Below, in pieces: positions 54,895-64,000 of a DNA stretch of 64,000 bases. The number at the start of each line of letters is the position of its first letter. The stretch's first letter is position 1. Under the pieces are notes generated by a model. It saw only the letters and a list, made by a program, of their open reading frames with translations, searched no databases and was not told the origin of the DNA. Origin of the DNA: Solenopsis invicta (taxonomy: Eukaryota; Arthropoda; Insecta; Hymenoptera; Formicidae); the NCBI RefSeq assembly GCF_016802725.1, contig NC_052666.1:9594875-9658874 (forward strand), written 5' to 3'. A program made the position numbers and the translations under genes.

Positions 54895-55445
54895 CAAGCA
54901 CTCCGAATTGTGAGAGGCGAGGGGACTCACGTTAATCAAGCACCCCGAAGGGAACAGAAAACTGCTACGTCCACGTCGTTATTCCTGGGTTACGCTAAAA
55001 GCAATTTCTTGAGAAGTAATTAATGAGTAATAAAAAATAATGAGAAGTTTGTTTTAAGACTAATTTCGAGTATTAACAATGAAAACGTGGTATTTTTATT
55101 GTTAATTTATTGCAGAATCGTAAGCATGGGTTCTCAGTAAGGAAAATCGAAGAAATTGAATTTCGTCGATTACAGCGCCATCTATCATGAATCGAGAAAA
55201 ATGTTTCAGACAAATTGTATGTGTTTTTAGCCAAAGATTCCGAGTATGCAATAAAAAATAGGGGTTCCCATTTAAGATTTCAAACTTGCCCCCCCTCACC
55301 GCCCAGGGGGAGAGGTTGGGGGGTCTGATTTTAACGTCATTGTACGTCCCCCTCGAAATGACGAAATTTTGATTCTAAACATTTTTTCGTATTGTGCTTA
55401 TTTTTCGAGTTATTTGGCTGCCTAGTTAAAATGGGTCACCCTGTA

Positions 55446-56878
55446 TATGTTATATTATTTATTGTGACAATTATTAATTTAGTTTAGCATACTAAATTTT
55501 TACTTAGGGCCTAAGCAGAATGACTGACTCGTAATTTTAAAACATTGTTTTTATATCTTAAGTCTTCGTCTTGAAGTAACGTACAATGTTGTCTTGTGTC
55601 TGGAGTCTAGTGTTTGCAAGACACAAAACAATATATAGAGACAAGACAGTTATTATGCGTTACTTCAAGACAAGAATCAAGACAAAAAAATAATGCTTTG
55701 AAATTATGAATAAGCCATTCTACTTAGACTTAGGTTCATAATTGCTCTGCAGAGATATTGGCACATGTGTTTCAGAACATTTTATCTTGATATATGAAGA
55801 AAATAATTATTGTATAACTAGCATATTATAATCAGTAAGTATATGTATTTGATTCACAGAATCATGTAAACAGATATGATTCTGTAAATCAAATATATAT
55901 ACCATGCTGCTAGATGTATTACTTTCGTTATATTTTAAGGATACGTTCCAAAACACTTTCTCCGAGAAAAATTTTACGCGATATAATATATGTTATTATT
56001 TATTTATATTTTGAGTAGAATTTTCCTCACAGTCAGAGAAGACGTTTTGAAACATAACTTAAAGTAATAATATACATTGCATATATTCTGAAACATGTGC
56101 ACACTTCTGCTACGCAATGTATGTTGAATATTTAAGTAAAAATGCAGTAAACGAACAATTGTCACAATAAGTAAATAATGTAACATATGAATCAAATATA
56201 CTTACTGCAATTGTAACTATGTGCGAGATGATTACCGAAGATTCCGACAAATTCACTTATTAATTTACGCAGTAACACGCCATAACACCGGTACAACAAC
56301 ACGTGACCGGTATGTGCTCATGCATGCGCATGGAGAATTTCTCAGATGAAGCTTTCTACGCGTATGTGCTGCTCTGACGTCATTGGTCACATAATCGAAT
56401 TTGATTTGACGATTTGACAATTAGCCGTGTTTAGCATAAAAATTGGTGACTTTTTTATACCCAACAATGATGTGCTAGCTTTAAGATGATGCTGGACCGA
56501 TCTCTACACGTGCGTATTTTTGTGCACAGATAACTTTTAATTGGCTTAACAGATCGCAAAATCCTTTTACACAATTAAAGTAGTGACAAAAACACAGTTC
56601 GCTAGCTATAATTTAATACGAAAAATGAAAGTTGATTAAAAAATTATAATATAATTGTCGGTTTCTGCAGCCGACTCGTGACAACATGTGCTCATATAAA
56701 AATTGTAGACATAGTATGTATAAAATAAGTACCTAGCGAAGTGTAAATTAAATCAAAGAATAATACGGCGCTTGCAGAATGATCCTAGAAGCTCTAGTAT
56801 AAAAGATATAAGTGTATGAAAATTGTTTATATAATTTTATCGTGATGTTGGTGCGAACAGCACTAGTTTAGTTGCTCG
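55446..56878. other. AT-rich spacer with two inverted-repeat MITEs
   Basis: A MITE at about 55507-55728 pairs CTAAGCAGAATG and TCTTGAAGTAACG with CATTCTACTTAG and CGTTACTTCAAGA. A second palindrome at 55818-55912 pairs TATGTATTTGATTCACAGAA with its complement. No ORF. Confidence 0.55.
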
Positions 56879-57499
56879 TGTTGTGCCCCGGTGATGGCTC
56901 CAGGGACGTCGGTAGGTATATCGGGATCTTTTCAGCGCCTTAGGAGTTAGGACTCGTAGGAAGGGCCGCTCGGTGATCAAAGATACAACACTAGCTCGTT
57001 CCAACGTTAAGATAATGTATTTTCTTCAGTATTGCCTTCGTTACACTTGTAGTATGATTATGTATGTCGCTCGTTTTCTTGTTCTTCCCGGACGGCCCGG
57101 TATATATAGGTCGGCTGTTATCTCCGGATGGTGTTACAAGCTCGACGTGTAAGTCACGCACGGCGAGTAACACACCGGACAGCTGTTTGTCAAACTCTTC
57201 CGTCGCTTTCCGATTTTGTCGCGATATTTATACGGAAATTCGTCGTTTGGTTCGGCCAATCGTGTTCCTTGCGGTATGCAGCTCCCACGCTTAGCCGAAA
57301 TCCGAATACCGGAAAGCGACTCAGCATTAGCTGGCGCAGCGCGATGGTGTTGCGGGCCGGAAGCCCGACAGACCATCAGCGTCTTTTCGATATTTCTAGC
57401 GTATGCGGAATTCGAGTCCGCTACGCGTATGCATAGCAATAGGAATCTTGATTTCCTGTTGCTATGCGTATAATTATCGTAGTTGTACAGGGTACAACA
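56879..57499 (-). repeat. 3' LTR of the env-bearing gypsy element (621 bp)
   Basis: On the minus strand it starts TGTTGTACCCTGTACAAC at 57499 and ends GGGGCACAACA at 56879, inverted TGTTG...CAACA ends. A TATA box (CTATATATACCGGG) lies at about 57110. The polypurine tract touches its start. The 5' LTR is outside the window, so the target duplication cannot be checked. Confidence 0.8.
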
Positions 57500-57512
57500 C
57501 TCTTCCCCCGCC
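57500..57512 (-). promoter_or_regulatory. Polypurine tract of the gypsy element
   Basis: The minus strand reads GGCGGGGGAAGAG immediately before the LTR. A second purine run, GGCGAGGGAGGGG, lies at about 57550-57562. These prime plus-strand DNA synthesis. Confidence 0.75.
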
Positions 57513-57658
57513 GGGAAAGAAAAACGAGGAAAAGGAGTTTTTCGCTTTTAACACCCCTCCCTCGCCGGGAAAGAAAACGGAAGCATGTAGTTTTCTATCA
57601 TTATTTACATTTTATAAAATATATTAGATCGATTTAGTATTTTTAGTTTGTTGGGTAT

Positions 57659-59490
57659 CTAGAAACGCGTGCTTTGTGTGCGTTTTAAAATTGATCTAGG
57701 TAAAGTATTATAATGCTTGTTTTCGTATTCTAACGTTTCTCTCTTTTTGCTCCGTTTCCTTTTTACAGTATATAATATTATCCCTATTGCAACTGCTACG
57801 ATTATCAACATGGTAACGCTGCTTGTTGCCATAGGGTAAATAAAGTTTTTTGATTGAAAATACGGAGTGTCAAGACCCTCATTTAATTCTTTTAACTTAG
57901 TTTCTAAATTTTTTAATTTTGGATGGTCTTGCACTATTCTTTCTATTTTTATTTGAGACATATTCATTTTTTCTTGCGTTATTTCTTTCGGTAATGAAAT
58001 ATTGTAATCTGGCATGTATGCCTCAATTTTTGTCTCGTTTAATATTTTAGGTGATTGTAGTGTTACCTCTTGTGTTATTAATTTGCAATTATTTTTTAAT
58101 GTGATTTTACCTGTATTTTCAATCGTTTTCTTTATTTTCCCGTGGTCTTTACATTGGATGATTATTGATTGTTTTCTTGTTGTCGAGTATAACCATGAAT
58201 GCGGATTACCTAGAGGTATCCAAATTGTGTTATTAGAAGTTATGTATCTTATTTCGCAATTGTCGCTTTGTACTTTATTTTCTACGTATATCTCTATCTC
58301 GCATGTTGGACTTGTGTTTATGCGTTGTATTGAAAAGTTTTCTTCGCATAAGTATTTTCTATCTATATTTTTACATGTTTTTAGGTTGTTTTGCAAGAGT
58401 GTAATATATGAGCGTTTTTCTGTGTTAATCGCTATTACCGGATTTTTTATTTTAATGATAGCATATTGGTTTTCATTTCTTGGTATGGGTAATGCAATTA
58501 CGTTAAGTATGCTATATTCCGTGTGTGAAATTAACGGAAATTTTAATATCGTAAATATTTTACCGTTATTATAGTATGCGTTTATTGTGGTTATTTTTTC
58601 GATTTCAAACCATTTATTTATGTTAATCCGAAATGGAAAATAAAGTCCTTCCGGTAATTGCAAGTTTGCTTCCTTTAGACTATCTATTACACTTGTTACT
58701 GGCGTTAATTGTGGGTGTAGTATCCCTTGTTTTATTAATACTAAATAGTCTGCTATGTCTTTTGTGTCACGTTTTAAATTTCCTAGTATCGCGTTAATTA
58801 CTAGAAAGTGTTCGTGTATGTTGTTTTGTCTGTCATTGAATTTTAGTTGTTGCCTTAAATTTTTCGTCACGTTTCCGAGGAGGTCTTCATTTTTTTGTAT
58901 TGTTTCCTCGGTTTTATCTATGTGGGCTATTGTCTCTTGTAGTATCTTAATTTGGTTTTTCGTCGCGTGTTGTATTGTCTGTTGTTCGTTTTGTAATAAA
59001 GTTAATTGTTCGTTAATTAGTTTTTCGTCATTTGCGTCCATTGTGCCAAACAGAGATTTCGCGATGGTTCCTATTCCATCAATTATACCTCTTTTTTCTA
59101 TCCGTGATGGTTGATACATTAATTTTATTTTTTTCCATCTTTTTACTTATTTCTTCGAAATCTCTTTTTGCTATTTCGTAGAGGTTGTCGCATGTTTCTT
59201 TGTGCGCGAATGCGAGTAGTTGGCACATGTTTTTTGTTTTTTGCATGTAATCATGTAATTGCTCTTGTCGTTTTATTAGTGAGGTAAAGTCTATTTCTAT
59301 AACTATTTTCCAAGTTGATTCTAATGGGTGTAATTCTCCTAATTTTTCATAATATATTCCTGGATGGTGAGTGAATTCTTCTACTTCGTACGGCTCGTTG
59401 CTCGTTGATTCTCTTACATCTTCTGATAAGGTGGGATTTTGTTTCGTTTCCTGTACGCTGGTCCATATGGTGTATAACCTGTAATCATCC
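57659..59490 (-). pseudogene. Errantivirus-type envelope (F-like) gene, one frameshift
   Basis: The open frame 59119-57659 (486 residues) has a furin-like site followed by a hydrophobic fusion-peptide-like stretch within its first 30 residues. A long coiled-coil-prone region (about 35-110) and Cys-containing ectodomain follow. A transmembrane segment lies at about 428-450 (VTMLIIVAVAIGIILY), with a basic cytoplasmic tail. This is the layout of gypsy Env and baculovirus F proteins. Upstream, 59490-59130 continues the ectodomain in another frame, so one shift in an A-rich run near 59135 breaks the gene. No signal peptide was found; in errantiviruses it can come from an upstream exon. Same strand as pol, next to the 3' LTR. 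Confidence 0.75.
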
Positions 59491-59552
59491 GGTTACATAT
59501 TATCGTATTTTATTCCGTGGATCCTCTTCTTGGCACTGGTTGTGCCGTCTTT

Positions 59553-60477
59553 ATGTTTTACTCGGTTTATCAGTCTTCTCGTCGCTTTTGTCGAGTGTCT
59601 GAGAAAATGTTTCGTCTCCCGTACATTGAGGCAATTTCGTTCGTTAGGGAGGAATCTCCTATAAATATATGGGATCGGTTTTCTCTTCCCGATACAGTGT
59701 GTGATTATTACGAGGAACTGTTTGAATTTGACGAGGTTCCTGGCGTGCTTCCTGAGCCTGGGCCGGAGGTACTCTCGGATGACGAAAGGTCGTCCGATGA
59801 TAATTGTTCTCTGCATTCTGCAGAGACAGTTTTGTTAGACGATTTTGATTTTGGAGGTGCTCTTCCTGGCAGATCCTGGAGAGGTTCTGGTGAGTTTCTC
59901 TAAAGTCTTTGAACTCTCTTTCTCTCTCTTTTCGACTATCAGGTTCTTTTACCTGGTGTCGCTTTCCTCTGATAATTTTTTATTCTGCTGGTTCAGCTTT
60001 GATTATTTTTTCTTCTTGCGACTTCTGTTCTTTATTTCTTCTCAGTTGTTCTTTGACTGCTACGTAGTTTACATAAAGGAATATGTTTGGTTTAGTGCCT
60101 GAGCCGGATGTGGAGCTCGAAACGGGTGTTGTCGGGGATATCGGGGATCCTGGCGTGGATCCCGAGCTCTTAGAGCTGCATTTCGCCGCGGAAGTTCCTG
60201 ATGAGGTCCGCGATGATGAGGAATTTCCTCATCTCCTAGACGTTCGTCCTTCAGATGATGAGTCGGAGGGCGATGGGGAGCTTGCCGATGATCCCATACT
60301 CGACGAGTTTCCCGATGACTTCGAGGGTAACGTTGGTAACATAGATTTCATCTTTCCCGAAGAAGTGAATGATGAACATAACGTTCAATTCTTGCTGGAT
60401 CCGGATTTTCCTCCAATGTTCATTATGGACAATTCTGATGGGGAGGAAGACGAGGACGAGGTCCTTTCTGACTGAGT
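59553..60477 (+). CDS. Antisense acidic gene between pol and env, probably two exons
   Basis: Two plus-strand frames lie in the pol-env gap, opposite to both genes. Exon 1 (ATG 59553 or 59607) runs to a GTGAGT donor at 59890; it includes VPGVLPEPGPEVLSDDERSS and LLDDFDFGG. The second frame (60083-60477) has PEPDVELETGVVGDIGDPGV and many Asp/Glu runs, ending EDEDEVLSD. An acceptor TTTGGTTTAG at 60095 would join them in phase, giving a protein of about 220 residues from ATG 59607. The segment is GC-richer than flanking pol and env. I recognise no family. Function unknown; the acidic, Pro-containing make-up would suit an interaction or activation protein, which is inference. Confidence 0.5.
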
Positions 60478-60724
60478 GGTTTACTATTATGAGGAAACGT
60501 TTAGCTTGTAGTGCAGTTAGTTATAGTTTTAGTGTAGTGACTTCTGTTTTATTTTGTTCTTCTCCTTTGGATTATACTTCAATTTTTTGGACTGTGGATT
60601 ACTCCTGGGTTATTGGATTTTTCCCATCTTTTTGGTGAGTTTATTATGTTTACGTTATTCTTTCTTTTGTATATAAGTATGTATATAGTTATATATATAA
60701 ATTTTTCCCCCTTTTTTTTGTTTT

Positions 60725-60757
<33 letters not shown>

Positions 60758-60790
60758 TGTATTTATTTTATTTTTGTCGCTCGCGTCGCG

Positions 60791-63700
60791 TTAATGATTT
60801 ATGAATAATTTTAATCTGTTTGCGTGTACGCGTATTTCCTTTCGGCCTTTCTTTATCGTAAGATTTATGTCACTGTGTTTCTTGATCACAGTGTACGGTC
60901 CTGTCCATTTCGAGTCAAGTTTTTTCGATCTTCCTCGTCGTAGGGTTTCATCAAACAGTAATACTTGATCTCCTATTCGAAAATTTTCTTCTTTGGTTTT
61001 TTTGTCAAATTGGAGCTTTGCTTTTTGTTTTTCTTCTTTTAATTTTTCTCTTGCCACTTGATTTGAGGCTCTTATTCGTTCTCGCACTTCTTGTGCATAA
61101 TTATCGTATGTATATTCTTGTTTCGGCGGTTTTGTTAACGCCGTGGGCATGGTTGCCTGATATCCGTACAATAATTCGAATGGCGTGAAGCCTGTTGCTG
61201 TGTGGGGCGTGGTGTTGTATGTGAACATTGCGTAGGGTAACCACTCGTCCCAATTTGTTTGATCTTCATTAATATAATGCCTTAGATACTCTGCTAAGGT
61301 TCTGTGCGATCGCTCTAATGCTCCATTCGTTTCTGGGTGGTAAGCGGTCGTCTGAATTTTCTCGATTTTTAGAAGTTTACATGTGTTCTTAAAAATTTCA
61401 CTTGTAAAATTTGTACCCTGGTCTGTGAGAACTTTTTCGGGTATTCCGTGTTCCAGCACGATTTTTGTTACGAATTCTTTCGCTATAGTATTTGCTTCTT
61501 GATTGGCTAATGCAATTGCCTTGCTGAATTTTGTTAAGTTGTCTTGAAATGTTAGTGCGTATCTATGTCCGGATGTAGTGACCGTTAATGGTCCTACTAT
61601 GTCTAATGCACATTTCTCGAATGGTTTTTTAGCCGTATCCGTTATTACTAACGGCATTTTAGTTTTTTGCCTTAATTTATTTTTTTGGCAATATTCGCAT
61701 TTCGCGATATATGTCTCTATGTATTTTTTCATTCCGTACCATTGATGTTTTAATTTAATTCTCTCAAGAGTTCTTTTTACTCCCTGATGTCCTCCGAGGG
61801 GGGCATCGTGGTATTCATATAATATTTTCTCCTTTTCATCTTCGGAGTAATTTACGTGTCCTTCTTCATCTTCTTCGTTTTCTCCTTCCTTGTCGTCGTC
61901 ATCTTTTATCGCGTTTATGTGCTCGTCCGTTCGGATCGGATTTCGACTCAAGGCATCGGCGTTCTTATTTATTTTACCAGCCTTGTGAATTATTTCGTAA
62001 TCGTATTCTTCTAATTTAAGTCGCCATCTGATTAATCGAGAACCCGGATCGTTTACATTGAATAGCCATATCAGTGGTTTGTGATCCGTGATAATTTTAA
62101 ATTTTGTACCGTATACATATGGTCGGAAATGTTTAACAGCCCAGACTATGGCCAATAATTCCTTTTCGGTCGTATTGTAGTTCTGTTCGGCTTTTGTTAA
62201 CACTCGGCTTGCATATGCGATCGGCTGATCCTGGCCTATAATCCCTTGCGAGAGTATGGCTCCAATGGCGTAATCTGATGCGTCCGTCGTGACGATAAAC
62301 TCCGCGTTGAAGTCTGGATACTTCAGTACGGGTGCCGTTATTAATTTATTTTTCAATGCATCAAATGCATTCTGTTGATCGTTCGTCCACTCAAATTTTT
62401 CTCCTTTTTTCATTAATTTTGTGAGCGGTTTGGCGATCTTTGAAAAATTTTCTATAAATTTTCTATAATATCCTGCTAATCCTATAAAAGCTTGAATTTC
62501 TTTTACTCGACGAGGAGTCGGAAATTTGCTTACAGCTTCGAGCTTGGATGGATCTGGTGAGATCCCCTTTTCTGTTATAATGTGTCCCAAATATATCACT
62601 TCCTTTCTTAGAAATTCACATTTGTCAGGTTGCAGTTTTAGATTACTTTTCCGTAGTCGTTTAAATACTTCAATCAATCGTTTATTATGTTCTTCTAAAC
62701 TCGAACCGTATATTACGATGTCATCGAGGTATACTAGACATTTTAGTCCTTGCAATCCTGTCAGAATACTATTCATTAGGCGTTGGAAGGTTGCAGGCGC
62801 ATTCTTCAATCCAAACGGCATTCGATTGAATTCGTAATGTCCGTGCGCTGTCGAGAATGCTGTTTTTTGTTTATCATTTTCGGACATTGGGATTTGATGA
62901 TATCCCGATGCCAAATCTAGTGTTGAGAAATATTTCGCATTTCCTAGCTGGTCCAAGATGTCAGTAATATTGGGTATTGGAAACGAATCTCCAATTGTTA
63001 AATCATTTAGTTTTCGAAAATCGACTACGATGCGTAATTTTGGTTTGCCTGACGCATCTAATTTTTTGGGGACTACGAGTAATGGCGCATTCCATTGACT
63101 CGTGCTCGGCTGTATTATTTCTTGGTCTAGCATGTTTTTTATTTGCTTATTTACTTCGATTTTATGTTTTTCGGGTAATCGGTACGGTCTGACATTTACA
63201 CTTGCTGTATCCGCGCGTGTTTTTATCTCGTGCGAAACCTTAGAGGTGCACGTTAGCTGTTCTCCTTCTAAGTGGAAAATATCGCTAAATTCTTCGCAAA
63301 TATTTAAGAGAGTTTTCTTCTCTTCTTCATTTAAATGGCTTATTGTCAAGAGGTTATTTATTTGCTCTTTTCTTGAAATTTTTGGTGCGTTTTTCTTCTC
63401 GATTTTATTTATTGATTTTTCGAGAGTATCTTCACATATTAATTCCTCGATTTTTATCTGTGGTGCTTGGATATCTATTTCTTCTTCCGTAGTATTTAAT
63501 ATACTCGCGGGGCACGTGAACTCATTTGGTTCTACCAAGCAGCATCCGATATAGACTCCTGCTTTTAATTCTTCTGATTTGATTATACCAATTTTATTTT
63601 GGTTTGTTGACACTTGTACGATAGTTTCGCTTCGTGGTTTTAGTATTATCCTTCGATATGGAAATAAGTTGAAGTTTGTTTGGCCAATGGTCACTTTTCT

Positions 63701-64000
63701 CGATCCATAATCGCATGTCATATTATTTTTCCGGACAAAGTCGGCCCCGAGTATTCCATCGTACTCTAGAGGTTCGTTGTCTTTAATTACGTATACTGGG
63801 TGGCTTATTTTTGCATCTCGTACCTGTATATGTAGATACGTTTTCCCAAGTGTAGTAATCGAATTGCCTGTTATCCCAGTTAGTTTTATTTTTTCATCTT
63901 GTATTATAGTTTCATCTTTTAATGTCTTCAATTTTATAATTGAGATCGTTGCCCCTGTGTCAAACAAGAAAGCAATATGATTTCTTTGGGCCTCTTTTAC
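60791..64000 (-). CDS. Ty3/gypsy pol polyprotein, open to the window edge
   Basis: The frame is open at the right edge (no stop to 64000), so the start is outside. Domains from the edge: aspartic protease LFDTGATISII; RT with LRIVVDFRKLN, FSTLDLASGYHQI and YLDDIVIYGSS; RNase H with TTDASDYAIGAILSQ and ITDHKPLIWLF; an acidic insert (DDDDKEGENEEDEEG); integrase zinc finger HDAPLGGHQG ... CEYCQKNK; the DDE core with ALDIVGPL, LTDQGTNFTSE and HPETNGALERSH; and a GPY/F-type end WTGPYTVI. It ends RLKLFINH at 60791. No stop or frameshift. It replicates and integrates the element; the env-like gene and 3' LTR follow downstream. Confidence 0.95.
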   Translation of the reverse strand, partial: VKEAQRNHIAFLFDTGATISIIKLKTLKDETIIQDEKIKLTGITGNSITTLGKTYLHIQVRDAKISHPVYVIKDNEPLEYDGILGADFVRKNNMTCDYGSRKVTIGQTNFNLFPYRRIILKPRSETIVQVSTNQNKIGIIKSEELKAGVYIGCCLVEPNEFTCPASILNTTEEEIDIQAPQIKIEELICEDTLEKSINKIEKKNAPKISRKEQINNLLTISHLNEEEKKTLLNICEEFSDIFHLEGEQLTCTSKVSHEIKTRADTASVNVRPYRLPEKHKIEVNKQIKNMLDQEIIQPSTSQWNAPLLVVPKKLDASGKPKLRIVVDFRKLNDLTIGDSFPIPNITDILDQLGNAKYFSTLDLASGYHQIPMSENDKQKTAFSTAHGHYEFNRMPFGLKNAPATFQRLMNSILTGLQGLKCLVYLDDIVIYGSSLEEHNKRLIEVFKRLRKSNLKLQPDKCEFLRKEVIYLGHIITEKGISPDPSKLEAVSKFPTPRRVKEIQAFIGLAGYYRKFIENFSKIAKPLTKLMKKGEKFEWTNDQQNAFDALKNKLITAPVLKYPDFNAEFIVTTDASDYAIGAILSQGIIGQDQPIAYASRVLTKAEQNYNTTEKELLAIVWAVKHFRPYVYGTKFKIITDHKPLIWLFNVNDPGSRLIRWRLKLEEYDYEIIHKAGKINKNADALSRNPIRTDEHINAIKDDDDKEGENEEDEEGHVNYSEDEKEKILYEYHDAPLGGHQGVKRTLERIKLKHQWYGMKKYIETYIAKCEYCQKNKLRQKTKMPLVITDTAKKPFEKCALDIVGPLTVTTSGHRYALTFQDNLTKFSKAIALANQEANTIAKEFVTKIVLEHGIPEKVLTDQGTNFTSEIFKNTCKLLKIEKIQTTAYHPETNGALERSHRTLAEYLRHYINEDQTNWDEWLPYAMFTYNTTPHTATGFTPFELLYGYQATMPTALTKPPKQEYTYDNYAQEVRERIRASNQVAREKLKEEKQKAKLQFDKKTKEENFRIGDQVLLFDETLRRGRSKKLDSKWTGPYTVIKKHSDINLTIKKGRKEIRVHANRLKLFINH

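Larger units (their letters stand above)
53723..55445 (+). mobile_element. DD41D transposon relic, right part
   Basis: The element starts mid-gene at the mariner TA (53721) and has a right end AAAATGGGTCACCCTGTA at 55427-55445. The left terminal repeat (TACAGGGTGACCC) is not seen upstream, so the left part was lost or moved. Contents: transposase gene, a 31-bp minisatellite directly after its stop, then about 550 bp of non-coding 3' flank with a CCCCCCTCACCGCCC run. Confidence 0.65.

Noticed and set aside
58014..59114. Plus-strand ORFs opposite env
   Set aside because: AT-rich antisense shadows without compositional shift, unlike the frames at 59553-60477.

Overview
This is eukaryotic DNA, almost certainly from an insect and probably a hymenopteran such as an ant. 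The evidence is indirect: canonical mariner (DD34D) elements, DUF4817-type and DUF4806-type transposon proteins of a kind common in ant genomes, an env-bearing Ty3/gypsy element, long (TA)n and (CA)n tracts, and a fragment of a NEDD4-family ubiquitin ligase that still has introns. The window is a transposon graveyard with a few young, apparently intact insertions. I find no complete host gene I can name.

Layout. 1-2195: decayed Copia. 2746-4634: a probable solo LTR with a 4-bp target duplication. 4640-16556: an EnSpm-like transposase gene (minus strand) split by a 10.6-kb LTR-type insertion (5321-15954, target duplication ATTT). That insertion itself holds two long foldback elements, a 3.4-kb DD41D transposon with 400-bp inverted repeats and an 18-unit minisatellite, a mariner and a second LTR-like piece. 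16557-19560: a mariner relic, then an uninterrupted mariner inside a repeat whose empty copy lies 2 kb away. 21226-23573: a DUF4806 accessory gene and the C-terminal half of a second EnSpm-like transposase. 24297-30911: a truncated Helitron with two Ulp1-like protease modules, Rep and a broken helicase. 31680-34735: Copia scrap, foldback relic and palindromes. 34776-39627: an uninterrupted Copia with near-identical LTRs, sitting in what may be an intron of a small three-exon gene. 41766-42541: broken NEDD4-type HECT exons. 43735-44826: N-terminal half of the second EnSpm-like transposase. 47297-52399: an LTR-like leader joined to a purine-rich LINE (ORF1, APE endonuclease, RT). 52400-53720: a second copy of the first mariner. 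53723-55445: a relic of another DD41D transposon. 56879-64000: 3' part of an env-bearing gypsy element (pol, an antisense acidic gene, env, 3' LTR) running off the right edge.

How the parts relate. Nearly every gene serves its own element. Uninterrupted reading frames that could still be functional are the mariner at 17416-18492, the Copia polyprotein at 35150-39106 and the gypsy pol at the right edge; all others carry frameshifts, nonsense codons or truncations. The least expected items are the antisense acidic gene between pol and env, the paired active/inactive protease modules of the Helitron, the intron-bearing NEDD4 fragment, the LTR-LINE junction, and the minisatellites placed directly 3' of the transposase in both DD41D elements.
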